Below are positions 23,542-32,536 of a stretch of 64,000 bases of DNA, piece after piece. Each line of letters opens with the position of its first letter. Position 1 is the stretch's first letter. This stretch comes from Lactobacillus taiwanensis DSM 21401 (lineage in GTDB: Bacteria; Bacillota; Bacilli; Lactobacillales; Lactobacillaceae). The notes under the pieces are model-generated. The model searched no databases. It saw only the letters and a program-made list of their open reading frames with translations, and was not told where the DNA came from. The DNA lies in contig NZ_AYZG01000017.1 in NCBI RefSeq assembly GCF_001436695.1, positions 29,764 through 93,763 of the forward strand, given 5' to 3'. Position numbers and translations under genes: made by a program.

Positions 23542-25848
23542 TTAATTAACCTGAATATATTTTTTATCTTTATAAATAAAATTCATTTTTTCATTAGTAA
23601 TCCTAATCTCAATTCTCTGATAAATTGGTTTATAACCATTAATTTTCAAACTGATAGTCGCCTTACCATCATCAACCTTTATCTCATAAAGATTATACTC
23701 ACCTTTTTGATATGCAAAATCAGTCCCGTTATCCTGATAATGAATGTATTTACCATGTTCACCAAATACTCTAAATATCATTTTTTCATCTGGTTTAGAA
23801 GAAATATGTTCTTTAACTTCTCCCCACGGTAAAATAGTATTTTTCTTAATAAATAAGGGTAGCTTGTCAATTGGGGCACTGACTAAAATAGTAGTATTAC
23901 CGCTATAAGTAACATTATTCCAAAAATCAATCCATTCACCTTGTGGCAAATAAACAGTTCTACAGTTTTTACCTTCTTCAACAATTGGTGCTACCACAAT
24001 ATTTGTACCAACCATGTATTCGTCATTCATGTTTTTAACTGCTGGATCAGTTGGATAGTTTAAAACTAAAGGTCGCATAATCGGTAAACCTGTCTTACTT
24101 TCTTGAGCAAATAAATCATAAAGATATGGAATAAAATGATATCGCAAATGTAAGTACTTGCGGTATATCGATAGAGTTGGTTCTCCAAAGATCCATGGCT
24201 CTTGCGACCGTGTGCCCATAGCAGCATGATTTCGAAGAAGAGGACTAAACACTGCTGTCTCAATCCATCTTGTTAGGAGTTCTGGTGTAGTATCTGCACC
24301 AAATCCTCCAATATCGGTCCCCGCAAAAGCAAAACCACTCATTCCTAAATTACATAGCTGTGGAATCATCATTTGTAAATGAACCCATAAACTTTGATTA
24401 TCACCAGTCCAAACGGTAGAGTATTTTTGCGTTCCCGCATAAGCAGCACGGGTAATCACAAATGGGCGTTTACCAGTTAAATTCTTTAAGCCGTAATAGG
24501 TTGCTTTAGCCATATTGTGACCATAAACGTTATGCATTTTAGCATGTGTTGATTCCTTTTTTTCATCACTAAAAATAATATCTTTCGGAATTTCTCCATT
24601 AAATGACGCTGGTTCATTCATATCATCCCAGATTCCATCAACATCTAAATCAACTAAAAATTTACAATTTTCTGACCACCATTTTCTGACTGCTCCACGA
24701 CCAAAATCTGGGTAAACAGCATCTCCCGGCCAAACTTTATTAACATAAACTTGCCCATTCGGTGCTTTTACAAAATATCCTTTTTTAATTCCTTCTTGGT
24801 AGACCTGATAACTATCATCCTTTTTGACACCAGGATCAATAATTGTAATCACATGGAAACCTAATTTATGAAGTTTATCAATAAATTTTCTCGGATCATC
24901 ATAGGTATCTGTCCTCCAGGTAAAAACTCGATAGCCATCCATATAATCAATATCTAAATGGATAGCATCACAGGGCAGGTGATATTTGCGCATCTTAGTA
25001 ACAATTTCTTCTACCTTTTCAGCACTTATACTATATCCCCACCGAGATTGTTGATATCCTAAAGTCCACTTTTGTGGCAACGGTGTTTTTCCAGTTAAGT
25101 AAGTATAATTTTTAACAATTTCTTTTAAGTCACTCCCGCCAATAATGTAATAATCAATATTTCCATTGTCAGCTGCAATGTAGTAGTAGTTATTACTTTC
25201 TTTGCCTAAATCAAAATAACTATGATAAGTATTATCGAAAAAAATTCCGTATGGATGATTGTTCTTCAACCCAATTAGAAATGGAACCGACTTATATAAA
25301 CGAGTAAAACTTTCTACCTGCGGCTCGGGATTATCTGTATTCCAGTTTTCATAGGCATAGTGACGTTTATTTAAAAACCCAGTCTTATCGCCTAAACCAT
25401 AAAATTGCTCATCGTCTGCTAATTCTTTGACTAGTTCATAGTAGTGGTCATCTTTTCCTCTACTAGTAACTACTTCATGTCCTTCCGACTCGGCCAACTT
25501 TTGTTGGCTAGAATCTACTTGTCGGTCAATTGGAATTCGAGAGCCCTGATAGTCAATAATTAAAGGATTTTCTTCTCCATCATAAACATCTATTTTTTTA
25601 TCGTGATAAACTTTAATGATTAATTTTGAAGTTTTTATTTCAAGATAGTCATTCTTTTTCTCAACTTTAAATTTAGTGTCTATTGCCTTATTTCCTTCAA
25701 TTGCATATGAATTAGTATGCTCACCGCGATTTTGAAATACACGGATTATCTCAGGTGTTAAGATTGTTAATTCAAGACTAGAATTAGTGAAATTTATCTT
25801 TATTTTGTTTTTATTAATCGCATATGTTTTCAAACTATTTGTATTCAT
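23542..25848 (-). CDS. GH31 alpha-glucosidase
   Basis: 768 residues. The GH31 nucleophile motif WDDMNEP is at about residue 405-411, with the usual galactose-mutarotase-like N-terminal beta domain, the TIM barrel from LGYQQSRWGY, the second catalytic region FAGTDIGGFG and RNHAAMGTRSQEPW, and a C-terminal beta domain. It hydrolyses terminal alpha-glucosidic bonds of maltose/isomaltose-type oligosaccharides in the cytoplasm; there is no signal peptide. The frame extends 20 codons upstream, but ATG 25848 has GAGG and the extension covers the cre-like site. No sugar transporter adjoins it, so the natural substrate is unknown. Confidence 0.88.
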   Translation of the reverse strand: MNTNSLKTYAINKNKIKINFTNSSLELTILTPEIIRVFQNRGEHTNSYAIEGNKAIDTKFKVEKKNDYLEIKTSKLIIKVYHDKKIDVYDGEENPLIIDYQGSRIPIDRQVDSSQQKLAESEGHEVVTSRGKDDHYYELVKELADDEQFYGLGDKTGFLNKRHYAYENWNTDNPEPQVESFTRLYKSVPFLIGLKNNHPYGIFFDNTYHSYFDLGKESNNYYYIAADNGNIDYYIIGGSDLKEIVKNYTYLTGKTPLPQKWTLGYQQSRWGYSISAEKVEEIVTKMRKYHLPCDAIHLDIDYMDGYRVFTWRTDTYDDPRKFIDKLHKLGFHVITIIDPGVKKDDSYQVYQEGIKKGYFVKAPNGQVYVNKVWPGDAVYPDFGRGAVRKWWSENCKFLVDLDVDGIWDDMNEPASFNGEIPKDIIFSDEKKESTHAKMHNVYGHNMAKATYYGLKNLTGKRPFVITRAAYAGTQKYSTVWTGDNQSLWVHLQMMIPQLCNLGMSGFAFAGTDIGGFGADTTPELLTRWIETAVFSPLLRNHAAMGTRSQEPWIFGEPTLSIYRKYLHLRYHFIPYLYDLFAQESKTGLPIMRPLVLNYPTDPAVKNMNDEYMVGTNIVVAPIVEEGKNCRTVYLPQGEWIDFWNNVTYSGNTTILVSAPIDKLPLFIKKNTILPWGEVKEHISSKPDEKMIFRVFGEHGKYIHYQDNGTDFAYQKGEYNLYEIKVDDGKATISLKINGYKPIYQRIEIRITNEKMNFIYKDKKYIQVN

Positions 25849-25869
25849 AATTAAGCCTCTACATCTTTT

Positions 25870-25883
25870 TGTATTCGCTTTCA
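25870..25883. promoter_or_regulatory. cre-like CcpA site upstream of the alpha-glucosidase
   Basis: TGTATTCGCTTTCA agrees with the cre consensus TGWAANCGNTNWCA at all but one defined position. It lies just after a TGATAAAAT extended -10-like element, where CcpA would block transcription. Confidence 0.5.
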
Positions 25884-25891
25884 ATTTTATC

Positions 25892-25931
25892 ACAAAAAAA
25901 CTACTCAACTTTTGAAAGCTGAGTAGTTAAA
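25892..25931 (-). terminator. Terminator of the ABC-2 exporter operon
   Basis: ACTACTCA-CTTT and AAAG-TGAGTAGT arms around CAAA, followed by TTTTTTT on the minus strand, just after the permease stop. Confidence 0.85.
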
Positions 25932-25934
25932 TTT

Positions 25935-27161
25935 TTATTCCTTAATACCTTGTAAGGCACGCTTCATATTCTTCCACATTCCATTATCATCGGTTTGTAA
26001 AATAAGGCTTGGGTAGATTTTTCTAATCCACCAAATCGATCCCAGTAAAAATACGAATAAAATTATTAGAGAGATGACTGCTTCTAGGCCAGTCGCATTT
26101 CCTTTAATTAGGCGAAGGGGCATTAGGAAAGATGATAAAAATGGTACGTAAGACATAATCATGGCAAAAATACTATCAGGATTATTAGATAAACTCATAC
26201 TACTAAATAATCCAAGTAAAGTTAAATAAACTAAAGGTTGTACAGACTTGTTAGCATCTTCAGCCTTAGTGACAATTGCACCACAAACAGCCGCATAAAC
26301 GATGTATAGGATCAAGCCAAGTACGACGAATAAGAGTCCCCAAGAAATTATTTGTCCTAAAGCTTGATCGATAGCAGGCTTTATTTGAGCAAATTTATCT
26401 TTTACTCCATCAATATGGGGAGCCATATAGTAAAAGCCAGAAAACATCACAGCATAAATTAACAGTTGAGTAAGAATTTCGAGGAAAATACCTAACACTT
26501 TACCATCGAAGTACTTTCCACCAGGCATGCTTGAAAAGATCATTTCCATAATTTTAGTTCCCTTTTCACTCGCAATGTCTTGCGCCATGATAGTGCTATA
26601 GGTTTGAACTAAAAAGTATAAAACAAAGATTAAGATCCAAAAAGTAGCGGTCTTTAAATTCTTTTCATCACTTGCATTCAACTTTTTATCATTAGTCTTC
26701 TCAGTAAATTTAACTTTTTGAGAAAGTGACTGCATCTGTTCCTCACTGAGCTTAGCGTTTCTTAGATTAAGTGCTTGCTGTTGAGTGTTTAAAACTCTGA
26801 ACAACTTAGTCTTAACATCATTATCAAGGCTTTCAGTACCATAATAATTTGCGACTAATTGAGTAGAAGTCTCTTTAACCACAATATAACCACTAATATC
26901 ACCGTCTTTATAGGCTTTTTCAGCTTTTGCCTTATTTTTATATCCATCAAAATCTTCTGTTTTCTTTAATGGCCGAACTATACTCTGATTTTGACTTACT
27001 ATTCCTACCGTTGTATTACTATCGAAAGCTGAAGATGAACTCATTCCAAAGAAAAAAGAAATCAATAACACAAGAAATGGTGCGAAAATCATTAATAAAA
27101 ATGACCAATTTTTCACTTCTCTACGATATGTTTCTTTAGCAACTAACCAAGTTTTATTCAT
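25935..27161 (-). CDS. ABC-2 type exporter permease (NatB-like)
   Basis: 408 residues. An N-terminal helix (about 20-40), a large external loop to residue about 170, then five to six helices. This is the NatB/YhaP topology of ABC-2 permeases that work with a single-domain ATPase. The frame opens at a GTG, but ATG 27161 (MNKTWLVAKETYRREV) has GGTGAAG and fits the family start. It overlaps the ATPase gene by 8 bases. Substrate unknown; relatives export sodium or antimicrobials. Confidence 0.82.
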   Translation of the reverse strand: MNKTWLVAKETYRREVKNWSFLLMIFAPFLVLLISFFFGMSSSSAFDSNTTVGIVSQNQSIVRPLKKTEDFDGYKNKAKAEKAYKDGDISGYIVVKETSTQLVANYYGTESLDNDVKTKLFRVLNTQQQALNLRNAKLSEEQMQSLSQKVKFTEKTNDKKLNASDEKNLKTATFWILIFVLYFLVQTYSTIMAQDIASEKGTKIMEMIFSSMPGGKYFDGKVLGIFLEILTQLLIYAVMFSGFYYMAPHIDGVKDKFAQIKPAIDQALGQIISWGLLFVVLGLILYIVYAAVCGAIVTKAEDANKSVQPLVYLTLLGLFSSMSLSNNPDSIFAMIMSYVPFLSSFLMPLRLIKGNATGLEAVISLIILFVFLLGSIWWIRKIYPSLILQTDDNGMWKNMKRALQGIKE

Positions 27162-28050
27162 TATCTTCACCAGCTTTCATTTTAAAAATTTCATCTAAAG
27201 TTGGTGGTTCTTGATCAAAAGTTCGCAAGTATTTTCCATGGGAAAGTGTATTAAAAATTTCTTCTCCATAACTAGCGTCTGTTAACCAAAGTTTGTAGAT
27301 ACCGTTATTTTGTAAAACTACATTTTCAACCCCAGGTAAATTTTTAACATTATCAAGATTCAAGTCCGTTCTGATAAACAATCGAGTTAAGCCGAAATTA
27401 TTACGAACATCATTTACAGCACCATTTAACACAATATGCCCATTATTAATCATTACTACGTCATCACACAATTCTTCAACATTAGACATATCATGATCCG
27501 AAAATAGGATAGTAGCTCCGCGTTTCTTTTCTTGTAAGATTACTTCTTTAATTATTTCGACATTTACTGGATCGAGCCCACTAAAAGGCTCATCCAAAAT
27601 AATTAAGTTTGGCTGATGAATAAGAGTAGCAATTAATTGGATTTTTTGTTGATTACCTTTAGACAAACTCTTTATTTTATCAGTAATCTGACCCTTAACT
27701 TCTAGCTTTTGCATCCAATCTTGCAAATCACTTTTTACTTCATCTTTTTTCATTCCTTTTAAACTAGCCAAAAAACTCACTTGCTCTAAAACAGTTAATT
27801 TTGGCATTAAGCTCCGCTCTTCAGGCAAATAGCCAACAGAGTTATAATCACGACTTGAAAAAGACTGACCATCAATAATAATTTTTCCTTGGTACTTAAC
27901 AAACTTTAGGATGCTATGAAAAAGAGTCGTTTTTCCTGAACCGTTTTTACCAATTAAGCCTAATATCTTTCCATTATCTGCTTGGAAGTTGATATCAAAC
28001 AAAACTTGTTTGCTTCCAAAGCTTTTATTTAAGTTCTCTACTTGTAACAT
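27154..28050 (-). CDS. ABC exporter ATPase (NatA-like)
   Basis: 298 residues. Walker A GKNGSGKTT, signature LSKGNQQKIQL (K for G in the LSGGQ motif, common in this subfamily), Walker B NLIILDEPFSGLDPVN and switch His SDHD. The C-terminal 70 residues fit the DUF4162-type domain of NatA/YhaQ ATPases. Forms the exporter with the overlapping downstream permease. Starts at MLQVENLNKSF. Confidence 0.85.
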   Translation of the reverse strand: MLQVENLNKSFGSKQVLFDINFQADNGKILGLIGKNGSGKTTLFHSILKFVKYQGKIIIDGQSFSSRDYNSVGYLPEERSLMPKLTVLEQVSFLASLKGMKKDEVKSDLQDWMQKLEVKGQITDKIKSLSKGNQQKIQLIATLIHQPNLIILDEPFSGLDPVNVEIIKEVILQEKKRGATILFSDHDMSNVEELCDDVVMINNGHIVLNGAVNDVRNNFGLTRLFIRTDLNLDNVKNLPGVENVVLQNNGIYKLWLTDASYGEEIFNTLSHGKYLRTFDQEPPTLDEIFKMKAGEDNE

Positions 28051-28130
28051 AGTCTTTTCTTTCTAAGTAAATTTTATTAAAGTTAGGCTTAATTATATCA
28101 ATATTTTTTCTCAATAGCTGCTAATATACC

Positions 28131-28168
28131 AAAAATACCTCTCAACTATCCAAAGCTGAGAGGTATTT
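28131..28168 (-). terminator. Terminator of the murE-racemase operon
   Basis: AATACCTCTCA and TGAGAGGTATT arms (minus strand) with a T-run, directly after the racemase stop; it resembles the neighbouring hairpin after the ABC-2 operon. Confidence 0.85.
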
Positions 28169-28172
28169 ATCT

Positions 28173-28922
28173 TTATTTATACATATATTTTGCAGTAGCT
28201 TCTTTAGGATCCATCCCATTACGTATCTTCAAAGCAAGTTCAATTGAAACATCAGCGATAATTGATTGCGGATCAATCACATTATAAGGATGGTCTGGAG
28301 CTTTTTCTTGAGCAAGAGACAATTCAGTACATCCCAATAAAATCACTTTACAACCATATTTATCATGCATTGTCTTCAAGATCTTATGGTATAAATCATG
28401 ATCAACAATACCCTTTTCCTTAATATCGCTGTAAATTAATTCGTTAACCATTGGCTGAATTTCTGGACCGCCTAGTTCTACCTTCTTGCCAACACGTTCT
28501 AGTTCATCCACATACAGATGATCATAGATAGAACCTTCAGTTGCAATTAAGCCAATCTTTTCCTCACTAGGAAAATCATCCACAAACTTATGCACCGCAA
28601 TTCGCATCATATGTAAAAATGGTACATCAGTTAATGCAGCCAGATCATCATAAAAGTAATGCGCAGTATTACATGGCATTACAAAGAAATCTGGATTAAG
28701 CTTGGCTTGGCTTACTACATCATCCTTTAAATCATAGAAAAAGTTAGGTTTACTATGATCCATAATATATGCTGTTCGGTCAGGAATTTGAGCATCATTT
28801 ACTAAGATGTAGTTCAAATAATCCTGATCTTTAGCAATTCTTACTCGATGATTAATTAAGCGGACATAACTTTCAGTTGCAATTGTCCCCATTCCGCCAA
28901 TAATTGAGAAAAAGTGTTTCAT
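28173..28922 (-). CDS. Aspartate/glutamate racemase-family protein
   Basis: 249 residues. The two catalytic cysteines of cofactor-independent Asp/Glu racemases are in MPCNTAHYF (about residue 83) and LLGCTELSL (about residue 194), and the N-terminus IIGGMGTIATESYVRL is the substrate loop of the aspartate racemase subfamily. The gene lies two bases after murE, so both are cotranscribed. Because lactobacilli of this group use Lys-D-Asp cross-bridges, a role supplying D-aspartate for peptidoglycan is attractive, but this is inference from context. Confidence 0.82.
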   Translation of the reverse strand: MKHFFSIIGGMGTIATESYVRLINHRVRIAKDQDYLNYILVNDAQIPDRTAYIMDHSKPNFFYDLKDDVVSQAKLNPDFFVMPCNTAHYFYDDLAALTDVPFLHMMRIAVHKFVDDFPSEEKIGLIATEGSIYDHLYVDELERVGKKVELGGPEIQPMVNELIYSDIKEKGIVDHDLYHKILKTMHDKYGCKVILLGCTELSLAQEKAPDHPYNVIDPQSIIADVSIELALKIRNGMDPKEATAKYMYK

Positions 28923-28924
28923 TC

Positions 28925-30496
28925 CTATTCCTCGTCATCTTTTTCTAGTTCATTAATTACACTTTCAGCAACTTTAATATCAGTTGGATATGGTGTATCT
29001 ACTCCGCGAATCTTTTGGAATGGATCAGCACCCTTACCACAGATCAAAACGATATCATCCTTATTAGACATGGCAATTGCATCGTGAATTGCCTTTTCAC
29101 GATCTAATTCAATTGTGACATCAACTTTTTCATGATCAATGCCAGCATCAATCTCTTGTGCGATATCCATTGGGTCTTCAAAGCCAGGATCATCTGTTGT
29201 TAAGAATGCCTTATTTGCATAAGCAGTTAAGCTTTCGCTAAATCCAGGACGACGAGATACACCCTTATCTCCAGGTGCTCCAACAACCACAATAATCTTA
29301 GGATTATTAAACTCACGTTGCATAAAACCCATTAAGGCCATCATAGATGCTTTATTGTGTGCATAATCAACAATCACAGTACCATGATTCTTTGATGGCA
29401 AAGCTTCCATACGCCCAGGAATAGTTACGTGGCGAATACCCTTAGCACATTCCTCATAGCTTTCACCAGCAAGTCCAGCACCAATAATAGCAGCTGTACC
29501 ATTCATTTCATTGAAATCACCAATCATTTGAAGAGTGTAATCTCCAGCAATTGGTAACTTCTTAGCTTTTTCAGAAGCACAGAACAGTTTGAATTCAGTC
29601 TCTTTCATATCAGTTTCAACTGATTGGAAGCGGAAGTCAATTGGTTGCTTTAAGTTAGGATTTTCAAAATCGTTTCTTGCAAATAGGTAAATACTATCTG
29701 GATTAGTAGTTGTCGTAGCTGCTGCGTAAATCTCATCGAAGTGATCAGACATTGCGTTAATAATACACTTACGTGAGTTAACCATTAATTGCAACTTACA
29801 GTGCAAGTAATCCGCAAAGTTAGGGTGTTCATTTGGTCCAATATGGTCTGGAGTAATATTTAAGAAAAATCCTAAATCATAAGTTAAACCAAAGACACGG
29901 TTCTTCTTATATGCCTGACTAGAAACTTCCATTACCAAGTGAGTCATACCATTATCAACAGCAGTTCTCATATCACGGAATAAATCTAAGCTTTCAGGCG
30001 TAGTCAAACTTGCCTTAAACTTATCTTCAGGCTTGGGTCCGACAATGTCATCTACTGATGAGAATAAGGCTGTACGACCTCCATTAATTTGGTCAAGCAT
30101 GCCTTTTAAGAAGTAAGCAGAGGTTGTCTTACCCTTAGTACCAGTGAACGCTACAACATATAAATCATCTTGTGGAAATCTGTAAAATGCAGCTGATAAA
30201 AGAGCCATAGCTTTAGTTACATCTCTAACAACTAAAGCATGCATTCCTTTACCTTCTGGATAGGGCTGTTCTGCTACATAACAAGTAGCACCACTATCTT
30301 TAGCCATTGATAAATAAGTAGGTCTGAAACCTTTACCCTTACAGAAAAACAAAGTATTTGTTTTTATATCACGTGAATCATATGAAATATAATCCATCTT
30401 AGTTGGAACTGCATCTTGAACAGCACTTGATTTAAGCAAGTGGTGTTCCTTCAATATTAAGATGCAAGTGTTTAAAGAAATGCTAGAATCGCTCAT
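28925..30496 (-). CDS. murE: UDP-N-acetylmuramoyl tripeptide synthetase (MurE-type)
   Basis: 523 residues, Mur ligase: ATP loop FTGTKGKTTSAYFL, carbamylated-Lys region, MEVSSQAYKKNR, NITPDHIGPNEHPNFADY and the C-terminal domain with VVVGAPGDKG. The amino-acid-selecting motif reads TTDDPGFEDP rather than the DNPR of meso-diaminopimelate enzymes, so L-lysine addition is expected, though the Lys pocket cannot be proved here. AGGGAG precedes the ATG. It is cotranscribed with the racemase and downstream of the two-component genes by 50 bases. Confidence 0.85.
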   Translation of the reverse strand: MSDSSISLNTCILILKEHHLLKSSAVQDAVPTKMDYISYDSRDIKTNTLFFCKGKGFRPTYLSMAKDSGATCYVAEQPYPEGKGMHALVVRDVTKAMALLSAAFYRFPQDDLYVVAFTGTKGKTTSAYFLKGMLDQINGGRTALFSSVDDIVGPKPEDKFKASLTTPESLDLFRDMRTAVDNGMTHLVMEVSSQAYKKNRVFGLTYDLGFFLNITPDHIGPNEHPNFADYLHCKLQLMVNSRKCIINAMSDHFDEIYAAATTTTNPDSIYLFARNDFENPNLKQPIDFRFQSVETDMKETEFKLFCASEKAKKLPIAGDYTLQMIGDFNEMNGTAAIIGAGLAGESYEECAKGIRHVTIPGRMEALPSKNHGTVIVDYAHNKASMMALMGFMQREFNNPKIIVVVGAPGDKGVSRRPGFSESLTAYANKAFLTTDDPGFEDPMDIAQEIDAGIDHEKVDVTIELDREKAIHDAIAMSNKDDIVLICGKGADPFQKIRGVDTPYPTDIKVAESVINELEKDDEE

Positions 30497-30545
30497 TTTT
30501 TCTCCCTAATTTTTTAATCAATTCAGCCTAAATTATAGCACACCA

Positions 30546-31691
30546 TCATTTCTCTTGGGGGCTATTGAGTGGTAGTTGAATAATAAAACTAGTTAATTCT
30601 GCTGTTGACTGACATTTAATGGTTCCACCATGTAGATCAACAATACTTTTTGTAATCGCTAGCCCTAATCCAGTACCGCCAGTTTTTAAATTTCTTGAAC
30701 TTTCGACACGATAAAAACGATCAAAGATCTTTTGCAAAGATTTCTTAGGGATTTGTTCCCCATTATTTTCAACTCTAAGTTCTACAAATTTGTTATTTAC
30801 CCTATTTGCAATTAAGTTGATTTCAGTTGCTCCATGTCCATACTTTAAGGCATTTGAAATCAAATTATTTAACATTCGAACAATCATCTTTGCATCTGCA
30901 TCAATTACGAGATCTCTTGGCCTAGTTATCACATTAAAAGTAATGGTTTTCTTTTCAGCTTCTAATTCAAAACCAGCAGCTACTTGTTCAAGCATCGAAT
31001 TAACATGCAGCGGTGCTAAAACCAGCTTATTATTTGTCGAAGAGCGCAGAGTAGTATATTCAAATAGATCTTCGGCTAGAGCCTTCATTTGAAGAGCTTT
31101 ATCATAAGCTATTTGGATGTACTTAGTTTGATCTTCATTTAACTCACTGCTCTTCAATAAGCCAAGATAGCCAATAATCGAAGTTAATGGTGTTCTAATA
31201 TCATGAGAAACATTAGTAATTAAGTCATCCTTCGATTGCTCTATCTGCCGCTCCTCTTCCATTGAAGCAACAGTACTATCAACTAACGCATTAATTGAAT
31301 CAATCACTTTTTGCAAATCTGTCTTTACAACAAAGGGAATTCGATGATCAAAATGACCATCTGCAATATAGTGTAATTCATCAATAACGTGACGCAATTG
31401 CATTTGTCGATATCTTCTAATTAAGCGCCAATACACTACAATGGCATCGCTGACTAACATGAAGCTAATAAAAAGCCGTTGCCAAGACCATAAATGCACT
31501 CCATTAGCAAAAGTAATGGTTTTCTTCAAAAAGAAAATTCCATTTTCTAATCTTGGATCATTTAAGACAGCTAGGTTAATCAAGATAATGATCGAAAGGT
31601 TTAAAAGTAAAAGCAAAATAACGGTTATTACGCCTTCACCGAAAAGTTCGCTTTTTTCTTTTGTGGTTAGGATTACTTTCTGCTTTTTCAT
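30546..31691 (-). CDS. Sensor histidine kinase
   Basis: 381 residues. Two helices (about 22-44 and 70-90) with a short external loop, a HAMP-like linker, a HisKA domain with the phospho-accepting His163 (NVSHDIRTPLTS), and an ATPase domain with the N box MLNNLISNALKYG and G boxes TGGTGLGLAI. The 25-residue external loop suggests it senses something at the membrane rather than a large ligand. It starts 5 bases after the response regulator, so the pair is one operon. Trigger and regulon are unknown. Confidence 0.88.
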   Translation of the reverse strand: MKKQKVILTTKEKSELFGEGVITVILLLLLNLSIIILINLAVLNDPRLENGIFFLKKTITFANGVHLWSWQRLFISFMLVSDAIVVYWRLIRRYRQMQLRHVIDELHYIADGHFDHRIPFVVKTDLQKVIDSINALVDSTVASMEEERQIEQSKDDLITNVSHDIRTPLTSIIGYLGLLKSSELNEDQTKYIQIAYDKALQMKALAEDLFEYTTLRSSTNNKLVLAPLHVNSMLEQVAAGFELEAEKKTITFNVITRPRDLVIDADAKMIVRMLNNLISNALKYGHGATEINLIANRVNNKFVELRVENNGEQIPKKSLQKIFDRFYRVESSRNLKTGGTGLGLAITKSIVDLHGGTIKCQSTAELTSFIIQLPLNSPQEK

Positions 31692-31696
31692 CCCTA

Positions 31697-32383
31697 CTAA
31701 GCCTCTACTTTATAGCCTACTCCCCAGACTGTTTGAATAACTTCTTCACCATCAGTTGCCTTTTGAATCTTATCACGTAAGTGAGAAACGTGTACCATAA
31801 CAGTTTTAGCAGAAACAACTGATTCTTGTTGCCATACTCTTTCGAATATCTCATCAGCACTAAAAACTCGATTAGGATGGCTAGCAAGCATATATAAAAT
31901 TCCAAACTCTAAGGCAGTTAATTGGATAACCTTACCAGTTAAAGTTTTAACTTCATGTGAATCTTTATTGATCACTAAAGGTCCTACCTCTAATACATCT
32001 GGCTTATCATCTTTTACTTCCTTCTGGCTACGACGAAGAAGTGATCTTACACGTGCCATTACTTCTAATGGATTAAATGGTTTAACTACATAGTCATCTG
32101 CTCCAGTAATCAAGCCTTGAATCTTGTCCATATCACTAGTCTTAGCAGAAACCACTAAAATTGGAATCTCTGAATCTTTTCTAACTTCCTTGATAACTTC
32201 AATTCCTGACATTTGTGGCATCATAATATCAAGAATCATTAATGCAATTTCTGGATTAGTAGAAAGTTTCGTTAAAGCTTCTTTACCGCTATAGGCAGCA
32301 ATTGGCTCATAACCTTCATTTTTTAAATATATACTTAATAATTCAACGATTTCTTTATCATCATCAACAACTAAGATCTTCAT
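31697..32383 (-). CDS. OmpR/PhoB-family response regulator
   Basis: 228 residues. Receiver domain with acidic pocket VVDDDKE and phospho-acceptor D52 (ILDIMMPQMSG), conserved Thr/Lys (VVSAKT, VVKPFNP), then a winged-helix DNA-binding domain (VNKDSHEV, LTALEFGILYMLASHPNRV, VMVHVSHLRDKIQ). An AAGGAG site precedes the ATG. First gene of the two-component operon. Resembles VanR/LisR-like regulators in architecture only. Confidence 0.9.
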   Translation of the reverse strand: MKILVVDDDKEIVELLSIYLKNEGYEPIAAYSGKEALTKLSTNPEIALMILDIMMPQMSGIEVIKEVRKDSEIPILVVSAKTSDMDKIQGLITGADDYVVKPFNPLEVMARVRSLLRRSQKEVKDDKPDVLEVGPLVINKDSHEVKTLTGKVIQLTALEFGILYMLASHPNRVFSADEIFERVWQQESVVSAKTVMVHVSHLRDKIQKATDGEEVIQTVWGVGYKVEA

Positions 32384-32491
32384 GAGGATTGCTCCTTATC
32401 TATAATTATTTATCACATTAAAAAATCTATTATTAATATTTTACCTGTTTTCCTTTTAATTACCTAAATTAAACCACGTTTTTAAAGAATT

Positions 32492-32535
32492 ATAAAAAAA
32501 TGGACTCTAGAAAAAATCTCTAGACTCCATTTTTA
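32492..32535 (-). terminator. Terminator of the LmrCD-like operon
   Basis: AATGGA-TCTAGA and TCTAGA-TCCATT arms with one mismatch, followed by TTTTTTT on the minus strand, immediately after the stop at 32537. Confidence 0.8.
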
Positions 32536-32536
32536 A

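Noticed and set aside
30365-30380. Possible parS (TATATCACGTGAATCA) inside murE
   Set aside because: Three mismatches to the 16-base consensus; one such match is expected by chance about once in two windows of this size, and the site is coding.
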